DNA of 64,000 nt from NCBI GenBank assembly GCA_027924645.1, contig BSBN01001365.1:343166-407165 (forward strand), written 5' to 3'. The DNA is from Cunninghamia lanceolata (lineage: Eukaryota > Streptophyta > Pinopsida > Cupressales > Cupressaceae). How positions within the stretch are numbered: the stretch's first letter is position 1; each line of letters begins with the position of its first letter. Shown in pieces: positions 47,969 to 59,752 of this stretch. The notes below the pieces were generated by a model, which saw only the letters and a list, made by a program, of their open reading frames with translations, had not been told where the DNA came from and ran no database searches. A program made the translations under genes and the position numbers.

Positions 47969-48047
47969 CTTCTTCCATTTTTACATCTATGCAAGCCAAT
48001 TGCCTCACTACTAGATGAAAAGCATTTCAATTTTTGGTTACAAAGTC
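47969..48047 (-). repeat. Right arm of the inverted repeat around DRM copy 3
   Basis: The reverse complement matches 47441-47519. It matches copy 2 (36806-36866) even better, for example ggcaattggctt and atggaagaagagg, so it seems derived from a copy-2-like sequence inserted backwards. Directly after it (48055-48075) the phrase gtttgagcaaggccca echoes the GQGPP region of copy 2. Confidence 0.78.
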
Positions 48048-48075
48048 TTAAATAGTTTGAGCAAGGCCCATATAT

Positions 48076-48722
48076 AATTTGTAAATTCACATTGAAATAA
48101 TGCTATTAAACTCCAAAATTAAAAGGTTTTAATTTATGAGAGTTTAAAATATACTGTTATATGAAATATAATTTGTTTTAATGGATTGTATACCAATTAA
48201 ATTGTGTGTTAAAGTTTAATACGTACATTTTTTAATGGATATATATGTATATGCTTTAAAATTGAAAGGTTTAAATCTGATAAGATTTTAATGCAAAAAA
48301 TAGAAATCCCAAGTATTCGTCGAGGACATTTAAATGATATGAGACTTTTTCTAATATGATTTTTTCCTGGTGTGAGAACAATTGACGAATTTTAGGCAGG
48401 AGAAAAATTGAGGAGTTTCTGACATGAGAAAAATCAAAAAAAGTCAATTGATCTCAAATCTTCGCAATGATAAAATTTCATCTTTACCATTTCATCGCAC
48501 CGACTAGATTATTTTTTAATTATAATTAATAAACTAATAACTATTTTAAAATTCCTTTATATAAAAATAAATTAAAAAATCCCTATTTCTTTATAAAAGA
48601 AACCGCATGGAAAAATTGACATATTGTTTCATAAAAACATTTATTTTTATAATATTTATAATATAATATAAAAGTTTGAAATGGTGTATTATTATTAGGT
48701 TTTGTATTCAGAATCCTCAGGG
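48076..48722. other. AT-rich spacer between the DRM relic and the LINE
   Basis: No gene, no clear repeat. Short AT-rich runs only. Confidence 0.6.
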
Positions 48723-48837
48723 AAAGCACAACATCTAGAAGCGTCAAATACTAATCTTATGCTCTACACATACGTCATATTTGGCTTTGAAGGCATGCCT
48801 CCATTTTTATATGAGTCCATCATAAAATTCTTGAAAT
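48723..48837. repeat. Left copy of a direct repeat of about 113 bp flanking the LINE
   Basis: Starts aaagcacaacatctagaagcg and ends near ttgaaat. The right copy is 61671-61785. About seven substitutions and one indel by eye. It sits exactly at both ends of the LINE, so it is best read as its target-site duplication. Confidence 0.85.
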
Positions 48838-49204
48838 TAGACTAAGAGAAAATTTGGAGGGGCTCTGAGAGGAACAAGGGTTTCTAGTGCCTTCTGTATT
48901 CCTCTTGGAGATCTCCCCTCTCCCTCTCCTGATTCGTTCCATTGAATGCTGGTTTTAAGAGTTCTTGTAGCATTGCATTGTTGTAGGTTTTAAATTTGTG
49001 TGGTTGAGTTTGGTTTTTTTCTGTTGTGATTGATAGTGCCTATATCTTAGGTTGTTTTGCTTATTATAAGGTTATTTTTTCCAAATTTAAAGTTTCCTTT
49101 GGAGGGGAAATTTCCCGCCCCTGCCAAAGGAGTTGGTGACGTTGTCATAGATTTAATGCGGCTGGTGGCCGTAATGGGATGTGGCCATTCCGACCATAGC
49201 ATTT

Positions 49205-51055
49205 ATGGCACAACAAGGCAATCCTAACTTCATAGTAAATAGCAGTAATGAGGGTAGGCATCAGTATTTTGATGTGCTCATCACCGATGATGCCGCACCT
49301 CTGCCCAAAAATGGCAGGTTTGAGGAAGTTAACAGAGCTACAGAGTTCGGAGGGCACGGTGGACTCACCAATAGAGGTGGCTACAAGGAGAAGGGAAGAG
49401 ATGAAACGTTGGGTAAGGAATCTTCTCTTGCTTCTGGTCTTATTCTTTGCCTTAATGAAGAAATGGTTTATGTAGTTAAAAATGAGGAATCAAGATTAAG
49501 GAATATTGCAGTTTTCTTTGTTTGTTTAAATCTTGAATCTCTCCCCTTGAGGGCTTTTTTGATAAATGGTTATACATAGTCTGGGGAAAGAAAATGGCAG
49601 TTAGGGTCACCTTCTGTAGGATGATTCAGAAGGGGCTATTTTTTGTCTTTTTCAAGAGCCATGAAATGCAAAAAATGGTGTTAAGCAAGGGTTTCTGGAG
49701 TGTAGGGCAAACGTTGTTTAAGGCCCTTCCGTGGACCTTTGAACGAGGAAATAAGGTTTTGTGCCACCTCTCAGTGGTTTTTGGTGAAAAATGTGCCTGA
49801 GAAACTATGGGCCTTCATCCCACAAATCCTTTCTCCAATTGGGGAAACATTAAGAGTTGAAGAAGCAAACATAATGCTCCCACACATGGATGCGCGGGCT
49901 CTAGTTTTTGTTAAGCTAGGAACAGAGATTCCTAAATGGATAGAAATTAGGGGGCTTGATAAATCAGTTATTTGTGACATTTGTGGTCTTGGGGGTTTAA
50001 ATGCCTGCTTTCTATGTAAATCTGATGGCCACCAAAAAAAGGACTGCCCAAAGACTTATAATCCAAAAATCATGCACAGAAAACTAGAGGTCCATGAAAT
50101 ATTTGAAGAAAATCAACCTAGTGAGCAAATAGATTTTTCTAAGGGTGTTGAGAACCCTAAGTCTGGTGTCAATATGGAAGAGGCAAAAGAAAACCAAAAA
50201 AAAACAAAAGATGGACCACATAGCAATGAAATTGGCAACAATGTCCTCATAGAAAATATTATTGCAGTTGGTAGAAAATTGAGTGAGCTGAGTCTTGAGG
50301 AGGGGGAATGTAATGTTAGAACTGTAGATTCAAATGAAAATCTTCAGCTGCAGAAATCTGTGAGTCCTCGTACTTCACAGACTTTCAAAGATACTCTTCC
50401 TCTTGATAAAGAAATGCCTAATGGGAGTCATGTCCCGAATGGCGACTCTGAACCCCAGTGTCCCTAAAATTGTTGAAGAAGTTGTTGTATTAAAAGAGGT
50501 GCAAATAGAAAAAGAAGTGTTAAATCAGGCACAAGAATTGATGACAAACTGTAGCTCTACAGAAGTCTGTTCTGCTATCGAAGAAAATGAAAACTTTGAA
50601 CTTGATGATGTTAGAAAAACTAGTGCTTTTGACTGCCAAATAGAAGAAACAAATATTAACTCAAAAATTTTAGGGGACCAAAAAATAAAAATGTGCAAGA
50701 GCTTGCCCTAGAGAAAATCAAAGGAAATTGTAGAACAAATAAAGACGCTAAGTCAAATAAAAGTGTTGACAGCCTTGTGCTGTCAGTAGGCTCAAAAACC
50801 TACACTACTAGTCTAGAAGGTGACATCAATATGTCCACTAAAATAGTGTCAGAAGGTTAAGACCTCCCCAATCTCGATAGAAATGAAGAAAATTTAAAAG
50901 GTCTGCTTAACTCCCTTTCCCAAGTAAAAGCAAAAGAAAGAAAGAAAAGGAAGTATGTTAAGAAAAATTCTTGTAGTTCTAAGCAGGATAAGAAAGATAA
51001 TATTCCTATTTGTTTTAAGAAAATTTACAAAAAAAAGGAAGCTGTAAACAATTGA
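49205..51055 (+). pseudogene. LINE ORF1 (DUF4283-like, CCHC zinc knuckle)
   Basis: Starts at ATG 49205 (MAQQGNPNF). After a stop or frameshift near 49579 comes the ORF1 core of plant L1 elements: VTFCRMIQKGLFFVFFKS, KGFWSVGQTLFKALPWTF, a frameshift near 49750, then PEKLWAFIPQILSPIG and LVFVKLGTEIPKWIEI. This is a DUF4283-like nucleic-acid-binding region. A perfect C-X2-C-X4-H-X4-C knuckle, CFLCKSDGHQKKDC, lies at 50006-50047. The C-terminal third is acidic then Lys-rich (KAKERKKRKYVKKN) and ends at TGA 51053-51055 after further frame breaks near 50460 and 50710 and a stop near 50860. The role is chaperone and RNA binding in the transposition particle (family knowledge). Confidence 0.85.
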
Positions 51056-51067
51056 TACAGATCAACC

Positions 51068-54000
51068 ATGAAGTGTTGTTCTTGGAATATTAGGGGCTTA
51101 GAATCACAAGACAAGAAGTATTTAATTAGGGACTTCTATAACAAAAATAAAGATCTCAATCTTTTAATGCTCCAGGAGGTGAAAGCTACTGGCTTCACCC
51201 TAGAGAACAATCTAAGATTCATTTGGAGAGAAGCTGAAATCTTTTTCTCCAACCACGAAAAAGGCAAGGGTGGGGTTTCTATCCTATTAGACCAAGAATG
51301 GGCTAAACTAGTAAATCAGAAAGGGTGTTCCCCATGCAACAGATGCATTTGGTTGATATAGCAAAAAGAAAACCTTTTGTTTGGTATCTGTGTAGTGTAT
51401 GCTCCAAATGATTACTGTAGTAGGGATGAACTTTGGAGATGGATGGCAGATAGTTTGCTTGACATTCCTTGGATTATAGGGGGATTTTAACATGACAGAA
51501 AACATAGAGGACAAATGGAGTGGTAATGTTTGGGGGTGGAAAGGTAATGAAATTTTTTTTGGGACAAATTGAAGAATAAATTTAAGTTATTTGATCCTTT
51601 AGGGGGGAAAAAAGTGAAAGTAGTGGTTTCTGGTATACGTGGTGCAATAGTCAGAAAGGAACCAGTAGAATTTATTCCAGGCTTGACAAATTTTATGTTA
51701 ATAAGAATAATTTCTATTTTAAATCAAAATTTGGATCTAACTATGTTAGAGTGATCCCCTCCACACCCTCTAACCATAATCCTATAGTGGCTGAGATTAA
51801 TCTTAAAACATGGCAAACAAACAAAGGAATTAGAAAAGATAACAGGTTCAAGGTAAACACCTCATTGCTCTAAGATGTTGATTGTATTGAGGGAATCAAG
51901 AGTTTGATGAATATTTCTAGAATGTTGCATAGTAATTCAAGTAGACTGCAGTATTGGAATTCACTAATCTCTAACTGTAAAAACCTGCTCCAGACTGTAG
52001 GAAGGAAATATGCTAAGGACAACAAAAGGGTAGAAAAATTGCTTCAAGAAGAGGCTGAAAGTAAATTGCAAACCACTCCAGATGATGAAGAGCTGGTAAA
52101 AAATGAGGGGAAACCAAGCACCTACTGAGGAAGTTTCAAACCTACAAAAGTCAGGGGGCTAGGATCAGGGCAAGGATTAACTAGATAAGAGAGGGCGATA
52201 AAGGCTCAAAATATTTTTTCAATTTGCTCAAGATTAAAAATGCTAAAGAAAATATATGACCAATTGTTGAAAGAGATGTATGCCATAATGACAATGAAGA
52301 GATAAAAGAGGTATTTAAGACATACTAGACCAAGAACTTTTCAAAGCTGAAGATGACACTAGGGTATGTAAAGATGCTCAAGAGCTGTGTAAACATATCT
52401 ATCCAAAGAAGGTATCTCCAGAAATGCAACATAATCTAAAAAAGGCAATCTCAAAAGAAGAAATTATGAAGGCAATTAATTCCATGGACAATGGTAAATC
52501 TCCAGGATTGGATGGTATTCCTGCAGAGTTCTACAAAACTAATATAGATTGGGTAGTTGAAGACTTAATGGAAGTCTATAGTGAAGATGTTTCTAAGGGA
52601 TCTTTGGGAAAAGATATCAACAAAGAGGTGATAAAGTTACTGCCTAAAGAAGGAGACAAACCTAACAAGAAAAACTAGAGACCCATTACCCTTTTAAATG
52701 TCTCCTATAAAATCTTTGCAAAAGTGTTGGAATTAAGGCTAACTGATGTCCTAACTGTAATTATAAATCCCACTCAAACTAGATTTATTAAAGGAAGATA
52801 CATATTAGATAACCTAATAACCAGTTGGGAAGCCATGGAATGGGCTAAGGTATCAGGTCAAAATGTTGGTATCCTTCTCCTGGACTTTGAAAAAGCCTAT
52901 GACAGAATTGAATGGTCCTTTGTGTTGTTGATGCTAGAAGCAATTAGTTTTCCTGAAGAATACTGCAACATGGTGAAAACTTTGTTTAAAGATGCTTCAA
53001 TTCAAATAGATATTAATGGATCCCTTTCTGATCCCTTTGCACTGGAAAGGTCAATTAGACAAGGCCGTCCCCTTGCTCCGACCCTATTTGTCATAGCATC
53101 TGAAGCATTGCACTACATTTTGAGAACAAATCTAATTGAGGGTGTCTTGAAGGGCATAACCTTACCTAATAAGGATTCACTCCTGAACATCCAATTTGCA
53201 GATGATACAACTCTATTCCCCATTATAGAAGAGAATAATTTGAAACAACTAGATCAAGGGTTATCAAATTTCTGTCAACCCTCAAGTGCCAAAATCCCTT
53301 TTCCTAAATCTATTTTGTTAAGTTGGAATGAGAGCCCCCCCAGATTGGTTCAATGCTGATCACTAACAATGGGGTAGTCTGAATAAGCAGGTGAGATTTT
53401 TAGGTATACCTTTTTCTGTCAATTCCTCTATAAAGAATATGTGGGAATGGATGTTTGAAAAAATCAATAGGAAGCTGAATATGTGGGATAGACAGTATCT
53501 TTCGCTTGCGGGAAGAATGCAGATCTACCAAAATAATTGTCTGCCTATTCTATTTATTATGCTTCGTCCTGAATGTTTTCTAGCTACTAGGCTAACATTA
53601 TTCAGAAAAGGATCAAAGCCTTCCTGTGGTTTGATGGAAAAGGGAAAAAGAAGAGACATGCAGTTACATGGGGAAAAAATTGGGAGGACTCGGTCTCAAA
53701 GACTTGAAGATTCAAGGTGCAACATTTATTACAAAGTGGATAGTCAAGACTTTTGAGGGTGATGAGCCTTGGAAGGTACTAGTGGTGAATAAATTGAGAT
53801 TGGCAAGGCCCAAAAAATCTAGAAATTGGAAAGGGATGAACCTTCTAGACACTGTGTTAGGGAATTTTATTGCTAATCGGTTGGATTAGTGGTCTTTGCC
53901 TCAATCTGGAAGGCATGGGAAAAGGTTAAGACCCTCATTGGCAACAAAGAGGTCTTTGATAGTAAAGAAAAAGTTATCCACAAGGAGAGATCCGTTTGGT

Positions 54001-54293
54001 GGAATTTGAAACACAAAGATAATTTTTTGGCACTTCTTCAAGGCTGCTCTGTGAAAAAATGGCACAATTTGGGTATCGAATCTTTTAATGATGTTTTAGA
54101 AGGCAACTCTATAAAACGCTGGGTGCAAAAAAAAATGAATTTAAAGTCCTAGATTCTCAAAAAAGAACCTATGGCATCTTGTGCAATGTTGTAAATAGGA
54201 TCCTTCTTCAAGGTGCATTCCCAAAAGAAATAACATGGAAAGAAATCAAATGGAAGGATGGCACTAAGTTTAGTAAAGTTAAGCCCAAAAAGT
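51068..54293 (+). pseudogene. LINE ORF2: endonuclease and reverse transcriptase (5' part)
   Basis: Starts MKCCSWNIRGLESQDKKYLI, the usual APE-type endonuclease start. It carries LLMLQEVKA (catalytic Glu), VVYAPND, a GDFNM motif broken by a one-base shift near 51487, SRLDKFYV, and SNHNPI at 51769-51786 where the canonical SDH has Asn for Asp. An in-frame TAG lies at 51359-51361. RT follows: KAINSMDNGKSPGLDGIPAEFY, a TAG at 52676-52678 in place of the Trp of NWRPI, LLDFEKAYDRIEW, SIRQGRPLAPTLFVIASEAL, and an intact FADD (53195-53206). The thumb and downstream part (RFLGIPFS, WDRQYLSLAGRMQI, GGLGLKDLKIQG) continue through frameshifts near 53370 and 53670 to the gypsy insertion. Confidence 0.92.
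54289..54293. other. Left target-site duplication AAAGT of the gypsy element
   Basis: AAAGT is repeated at 60603-60607 on the other side of the element. Confidence 0.93.
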
Positions 54294-55119
54294 TGATGAA
54301 GGGAGTAAATCATAAAACACATAACAACATAAATTACAAATAGAAAATAGAACTTTCTTTATTGATTTGGACAACTTATTACATTACAGAAGCTCAAATA
54401 CAATAAGAGGAATCAACCTCCACAGGCTGCAACACATTACAGCTTCCTCTCACAAGACTCTGGAATCATCAGCCTTCTGTAACCCCAAATCAGCTAGGGT
54501 TTCTATTTTCCTGCCTATTCTTGACTCTACACTTTCCCCCTTAACTCTACTACAGTCCAGGGTTCCCAAAAATGGTTATTAATAGCCTTTTTGGCAGCCA
54601 ACAACTTAATTTCAAAATTTGCATCTCCCTCCAAAAATAGGTCAACTTCCAGGAGCCAGAACTTTTGATCCGGGTGTCCGATTGACGAACCGTTTTATGT
54701 GTCGGAAAGCTCGCAGAGTGATCTACGCACTAAGAACCATTTTTGGCCAATATGGAACCATTTAGTGCCTTAAACCTGAGTTTGAATAATTTTCAAGCAT
54801 TTTTTAGGAAACAAAAACTTTAATATCTTTCAGCTCGCAAATGATCTTTGCGTGATTCCTTTGCCAAAGGTCTTATTTTTCAGTTATGAAGCTTCCTATA
54901 AATTTTTACTTCAATCCATACCCAAATGCAAACTTTCTAAAAATAACAGGTTGCTATTTTTAGCAATTTGGAAAAACTGAAAGTTCTACATCATTATTCA
55001 AGCGATTATGGAACCAGAACCACAAATTTTGAAAAGAAATGGAAAGAACATCAACAATTTTGACATCTTTTTTGGGGTGATGCAAGATTGCCCTTACACC
55101 ACTGGATGCTCCTGCATCA
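54294..55119 (-). repeat. 3' LTR of the gypsy element
   Basis: Runs TGATGAAGGGAG...CATCA on the plus strand; pairs with 59753-60602. The region just inside (55120-55150) is not a good polypurine tract, so that signal has decayed. Confidence 0.93.
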
Positions 55120-55157
55120 GACACCCAGGGTAATTTGAGAAGTGACCCTATCACATC

Positions 55158-57860
55158 TCAGGTGTTTATGTGAAGAAAACCCAAAAGGTCAACCTCTGCC
55201 TTAGACAACCAAGAAGAATCTTCAATAGGCCTTCCTTTCCATTTCACCAGGTATTCTTCATATTGCCTATTCTGAGTACTTCTTCCCACATGACTATCCA
55301 AGATCTCTTCTATCTCCTGTGTTGAAGTAGATGCTGAAATACTCCACCATTCCTCTGATGGTCCATCCTCTTCTCCACCTTCATGATATTCTGATAAATC
55401 AACAATGTTGAAAATAGGGGAAATGTTAATCCCACTCAGTAGCTCTACCTCATATGCATTTCTTGAATCATGTTTCTTCAAAATTCTGCATGGTCCAAAT
55501 TTCTTCATTTTCAACTTATTGTATGTTCCAATTGGGAACCTTTCTTTTGTCAAGTGAACCATGACTTCATCTCCTACCTGGAATTCCTTATATCTCCTCT
55601 TCTGATTTGCCTTAGCTTTGTACTAAATATTCATCTTATTAATGTGCTTTCTCACCTCTTCATGCAAATTCTTCAGATGTTCTGCAAAGTGTGCAGCTTT
55701 AGCACTTGTCTTTTCTCCTTTGTCCAGCTTCCTTAACTCAGAAGCATTTCTTGGGCTATTGTCATATATAATCTAGAATGGTGATTTACCAATACTCTTA
55801 TTGACAGAATTGTTGTAAGCAAATTCTGCCTGTAGTAAAATCAAAGCCCATCCCTTGGGCTTATCTCCTACTAAGCATCGTAGCAAGTTACCCAAACTCC
55901 TATTCACCACTTCGGTCTGTCCATTAATTTGTGGATGGTGTGCAGAACTAAACTTCAAATATGTCTTCAATTTCTTCCACAATGTCCTCCAAAAATAACC
56001 AACAAACTTGGTATCTCAATCTGAAACTATGCTCTTTGGTGGACCGTGTAATCTCACAACCTCTCTAAAAAAAAATTCAGAAATATGAACAACATCATTA
56101 GTCTTCTTGCAAGGAATGAAATGTGCCATCTTCAAGAATCTATCCACCACCACAAAAATGGAATCATGTCCTCTCTATGTCCTTGGTAAACAAAGAACAA
56201 AATCCATACTAATATCATCCAACGGCTTCTCTGGTAAAGGTAGTGGCTGATATAGACCTGTATTATGACTTGCTCCTTTCACCATCTGACATACTCTACA
56301 ACTCTGCATAAATTTCCTCACATCTTGCTACAACTATGGCCAATAATAATTTTCACCAACAATAGAAATGGTCTTATCTCGACCAAAGTGTCCAGCCAAT
56401 CCTCCACTATGCTTCTCCTTAATCAGGTTCTCTCTCATGGAACTCCTCAGAATGCACAACTGGCTTCCTCTAAATAACATGCCATCTTGGATTATGAAAT
56501 CCAACCATTTTATCCTATCCAAAGTAACAGGTTTCAAACAAGCTTTCCAGGCCTCTGCAAAATCTGGATCTTCAGGATACGAACTTTTGAGCTCATCGAA
56601 CCCAACAACCTCTATCTTCATTTCTGTCAACAAATTTTGCCTTCTACTCAAGGCATCTACAAATCTATTGGACTTCCCACTCCTGTGCTTCAAAACAAAA
56701 GTATAGCTCTGCAAAAAACTCAACCCATTTTAAGTGCCTCTGGTTCAACTTTCCTTGACTATTAAAATACTGCAGAGCTTGATGATTAGTATATAAAACA
56801 AACTCCTTTGGCAACAAATAATGTCTCCATTTCTTTAAAGCCTGAACTATTGCATAAAACTTCTGATCATAAACATAATACTTTTTATTGGCATCATTAA
56901 GCTTATCACTAAAATAGGCAATGGGCTTACCTTCTTGGCTCAAAACAACTCCTATAACACTGCCACTAGCATCACAATCTACCTGAAATACCTTACTGAA
57001 ATCTGGAAGTGCCAAAATAGGTTGCTCTGTGACTTTTTGCTTCAATGTATCAAATCTTTTATTTGCTCCTTTAGTCCATCTAAACTCTTTTATAGGGTGC
57101 ACAAATGCTACTAAAATTCTTGATAAACTTTCTGTAAAAACTTGCCAAACCATGAAAAGATCTTACCTCGGAAGCACTCCTTGGCGTAGGCCATTCAATG
57201 ATAGCCCTTACCTTCTCTGGGTCCATCTTAAGACCTTCCTCTGAGACAACAAATCCTAAGTATACCAACTCCTTCTTTGCAAAGCTACATTTCTTCAGAT
57301 TGATCAACAACTTCTCCTCCCTCAACTTCTCCAAAACTCTTCTGATATGCATCATATGCTCATCCCAAGTCTTACTGAAAATCAAAATATCATCTAAATA
57401 AACAATAACAAAACTTCCCAAAAATTCTTTCAATACCTCGTTCATGAGCCGCATGAATGTGCTTGGTGCATTGGTTAGCCCAAATGGCATGACTAACCAC
57501 TCATACAAACCCTCCTTTATCTTGAAGGCTGTCTTCCATTCATCTCCTTCTCTGATTCAGATCTGGTGATACCCACTCTTTAGGTCAATCTTTGTGAAGT
57601 ACTTGGCTCCACTCAAACAATCCATTATGTCATCCATTCTTGGCAATGGAAACCTGTACTTGATTGTGATCTTATTTATGGCTCAAGAATTTGTACACAT
57701 TCTCCACTCTCCATCTTTCTTTGGTGCTAGTACTGTAGGTACCGCACATGGACTCAGGCTCTCCCTTATCAGTCCCTTAATAGCTCTTGAACTTGTCTGT
57801 TCAACTATTCACTCTCTGCAGGAGTCATTCTGTGGGCTACCTTATTCGACAAACTAGCTC
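55158..57860 (-). pseudogene. Gypsy pol: RT, RNase H, integrase, chromodomain
   Basis: RT lies at about 57080-57860: the N-terminal part is in several frames, then [18 protein letters not shown] and an intact YLDD (57389-57400), [31 protein letters not shown]. RNase H is at 56665-57153 (FQVDCDASGSVIGVVLSQEG, YYVYDQKFYAIVQALKKWRHYL). Integrase: HHCC region KEKHSGGLAGHFGRDKT, then ISMDFV and DTKF with stops between, and GQTEVVNRSLGNLLRCL (55773-55982). The C-terminal frame 55158-55562 has a GPCRILKK module followed by a chromodomain: EIEEILDSHV...QYEEYLVKWKGRPIEDSSWL. Chromodomains in this branch steer integration through histone marks (family knowledge). At least six frame breaks; not functional. 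Confidence 0.92.
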
Positions 57861-57909
57861 CTGGTATCAAATCCATTTGGTGACTTATCTTCCTCACCGG
57901 TGGTAAACC

Positions 57910-58515
57910 TTATGGTACATTATCAGAGATAATATCCTGAAATTCTTCCAACATATCTGAGACTTCTATTGGTACATCTTCACATTTCTCTTGACTAATC
58001 TTAGGAATCAATGCAAAGCAATGATGCTCATGCTTCATACCCTCCAAAACTTTTCTACCATCTACCAAGCAAATTCTGGCAGTACTACATAACTTTTCTT
58101 CCACCTCCTTCAAGGGGTTCAACTTATGACGAACTCCATCCTTTGTTAGGGAGTATGTGTTTGCACGGCCATCATGGATAGTGCTCCTATCATACTGCCA
58201 TGGCCTCCCTAATAACATATGACATGCATCCATCGGTATGATGTCACACAGCACCTCATCATGGTAGTCACCAATCTTAAACTTCACTAAACACTGCTCA
58301 TTGACCAAAGCTCTATGGTCCTTCTGCAGCCATGCAATCTGATATGGATGCGGATGCTTTCTTCTTGCCAACTTTAACTTGTCAACCATCTCCTCTGAAA
58401 CAAGATTATCAGTGCTCCCACTGTCAATAATAATATCACAACACTTACCTTCACATTTGCACCTTGTACGAAATAAACTCTTCCTACGATTGGGTTCTTT
58501 CTCCTCATTCAACAA
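57910..58515 (-). pseudogene. Gypsy aspartic protease region
   Basis: A 201-codon open frame with CDIIIDSGSTDNLVSEEMVDKL, the retroviral-type protease active site in the DSGS form used by plant gypsy elements. Then AWLQKDHRALVNEQCLVKFKIG and DIIPMDACHMLLGRPWQYDR, the second protease signature (LLGRPW). It continues toward RT with the conserved linker region. The frame is open to the gag side; the Met at 58515 is internal to the polyprotein, not a real start. Confidence 0.85.
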
Positions 58516-58559
58516 AGTTCTTCTGACAACTAGGGTTTCTCCCCTTTTAGCATCTTTAG

Positions 58560-59650
58560 AGCGCTCAGATTGTGCATCTTCATCTACATGTGCAACTTGT
58601 GCATTGCCCTCAGGTCTTCTATTTGTCCTTCCTTGATGTTGTGGACACTCATATGCTCGATGCCCTTCTTCTCCACATTGGAAACAGGTTCCTCTGAAAT
58701 CTCCTCTTCCAGGTCCTTTCTCAAGTCTGCCTCTTCCTCTTCTCTTTGCTCACCATTGTTCTGGTCACACCGGGCGGTAGGTATTATCTCCTCTTTGATT
58801 TCAACTGGTGTCGGCTTCTTCATTTTCTTTGAATCTTCATTTTGGCCCCCATAGGGTCTTCCACCAATCCTTCCGCCTTGACCTCTTCGCCTTTGTTTGC
58901 TGTCAAATCTTTTATTCAGCTTCTCTTCCACTTTTAGGGAAAACTGGTATGCATCTTCTATGGTGGTCATTCTAACCAGGCTCATCTCCTCTTGAATACT
59001 TGGCCTCAACCCATTAATGTAATAGGATACCTTCTCCTTGTTGGCCTCTGCATGACTGGTTCTGATAGTAATCTTACAAAACTCTTCTGTATACTCCTTA
59101 ACAAACTTGTTGCCTTGCTTCAATTCTTGCAGCTTCTTCAACAACTCCATCTCATAGTCCACAGGAATGAACTGCTTCTTCAGTTTCTCCACCATCTGAT
59201 CCCATCTGGTGATCTTTCCTTTTCCTCTTCTATTCCTCTTTAACTAAACCTCCTTCCACCAAAAACTGGCATGGCCCTTCAATTTTGTTTTTGCAAACTT
59301 GACCCGATCTGGGTCTTCCACATCTTCAAACTCTAAATATTCCTCCATGTCATTAAGCCAATCAATAAGTTGTTCTGGATTCAAATCTCTAGAATATGTA
59401 GAAAGTTCGATCCTGGCCTCTTTCCAATCTTAGAAATGGCCCTCAACAACCCTAACTTCTGCAGGATCTCCTGCAGCTTCTTGTTCTTCCTTAGATAGCT
59501 CTTCTTCCACTTCATCCTCGCTTTCTTCTCTTGTTCTTGGCTCAAACCCTTTTCGCCAGCTGCTCTTGCAATGCATCGATTTGTATTTGCAGGACTCTAA
59601 AACCTCTTCCATCAAAGCATTCCTCCCAATATGATTTCTTCATGGAGGCA
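58560..59650 (-). pseudogene. Gypsy gag with CCHC knuckle
   Basis: From about 59640: an acidic N-terminal segment (REESEDEVEEELSKEEQEAA), a TAA at 59430-59432, LIDWLNDMEEYLEFEDV, KLKGHASFWW, a TAG near 59243, then the open frame 58584-59195 with MVEKLKKQFIPVDYE, GNKFVKEYTEEFCKI and VSYYINGLRPSIQEEM, the Retrotrans_gag fold. After a Gly/Arg-rich linker a frameshift near 58720 leads to the knuckle CFQCGEEGHRAYEC (58645-58686). This would bind the element's RNA during packaging (family knowledge). Confidence 0.85.
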
Positions 59651-59738
59651 TCTTGATTTCTGCATAAAACCCACAACCTTAGGTCCTAGTGCAAACTACC
59701 TCATGGTCGGCGATTTGTCTACACACTCAGGAACCCTC

Positions 59739-59750
59739 GCTTTGATACCA
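59739..59750 (-). other. Gypsy primer-binding site
   Basis: On the minus strand reads TGGTATCAAAGC, two bases inside the 5' LTR, an initiator-Met-like site differing at one base from TGGTATCAGAGC. Confidence 0.85.
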
Positions 59751-59752
59751 CT

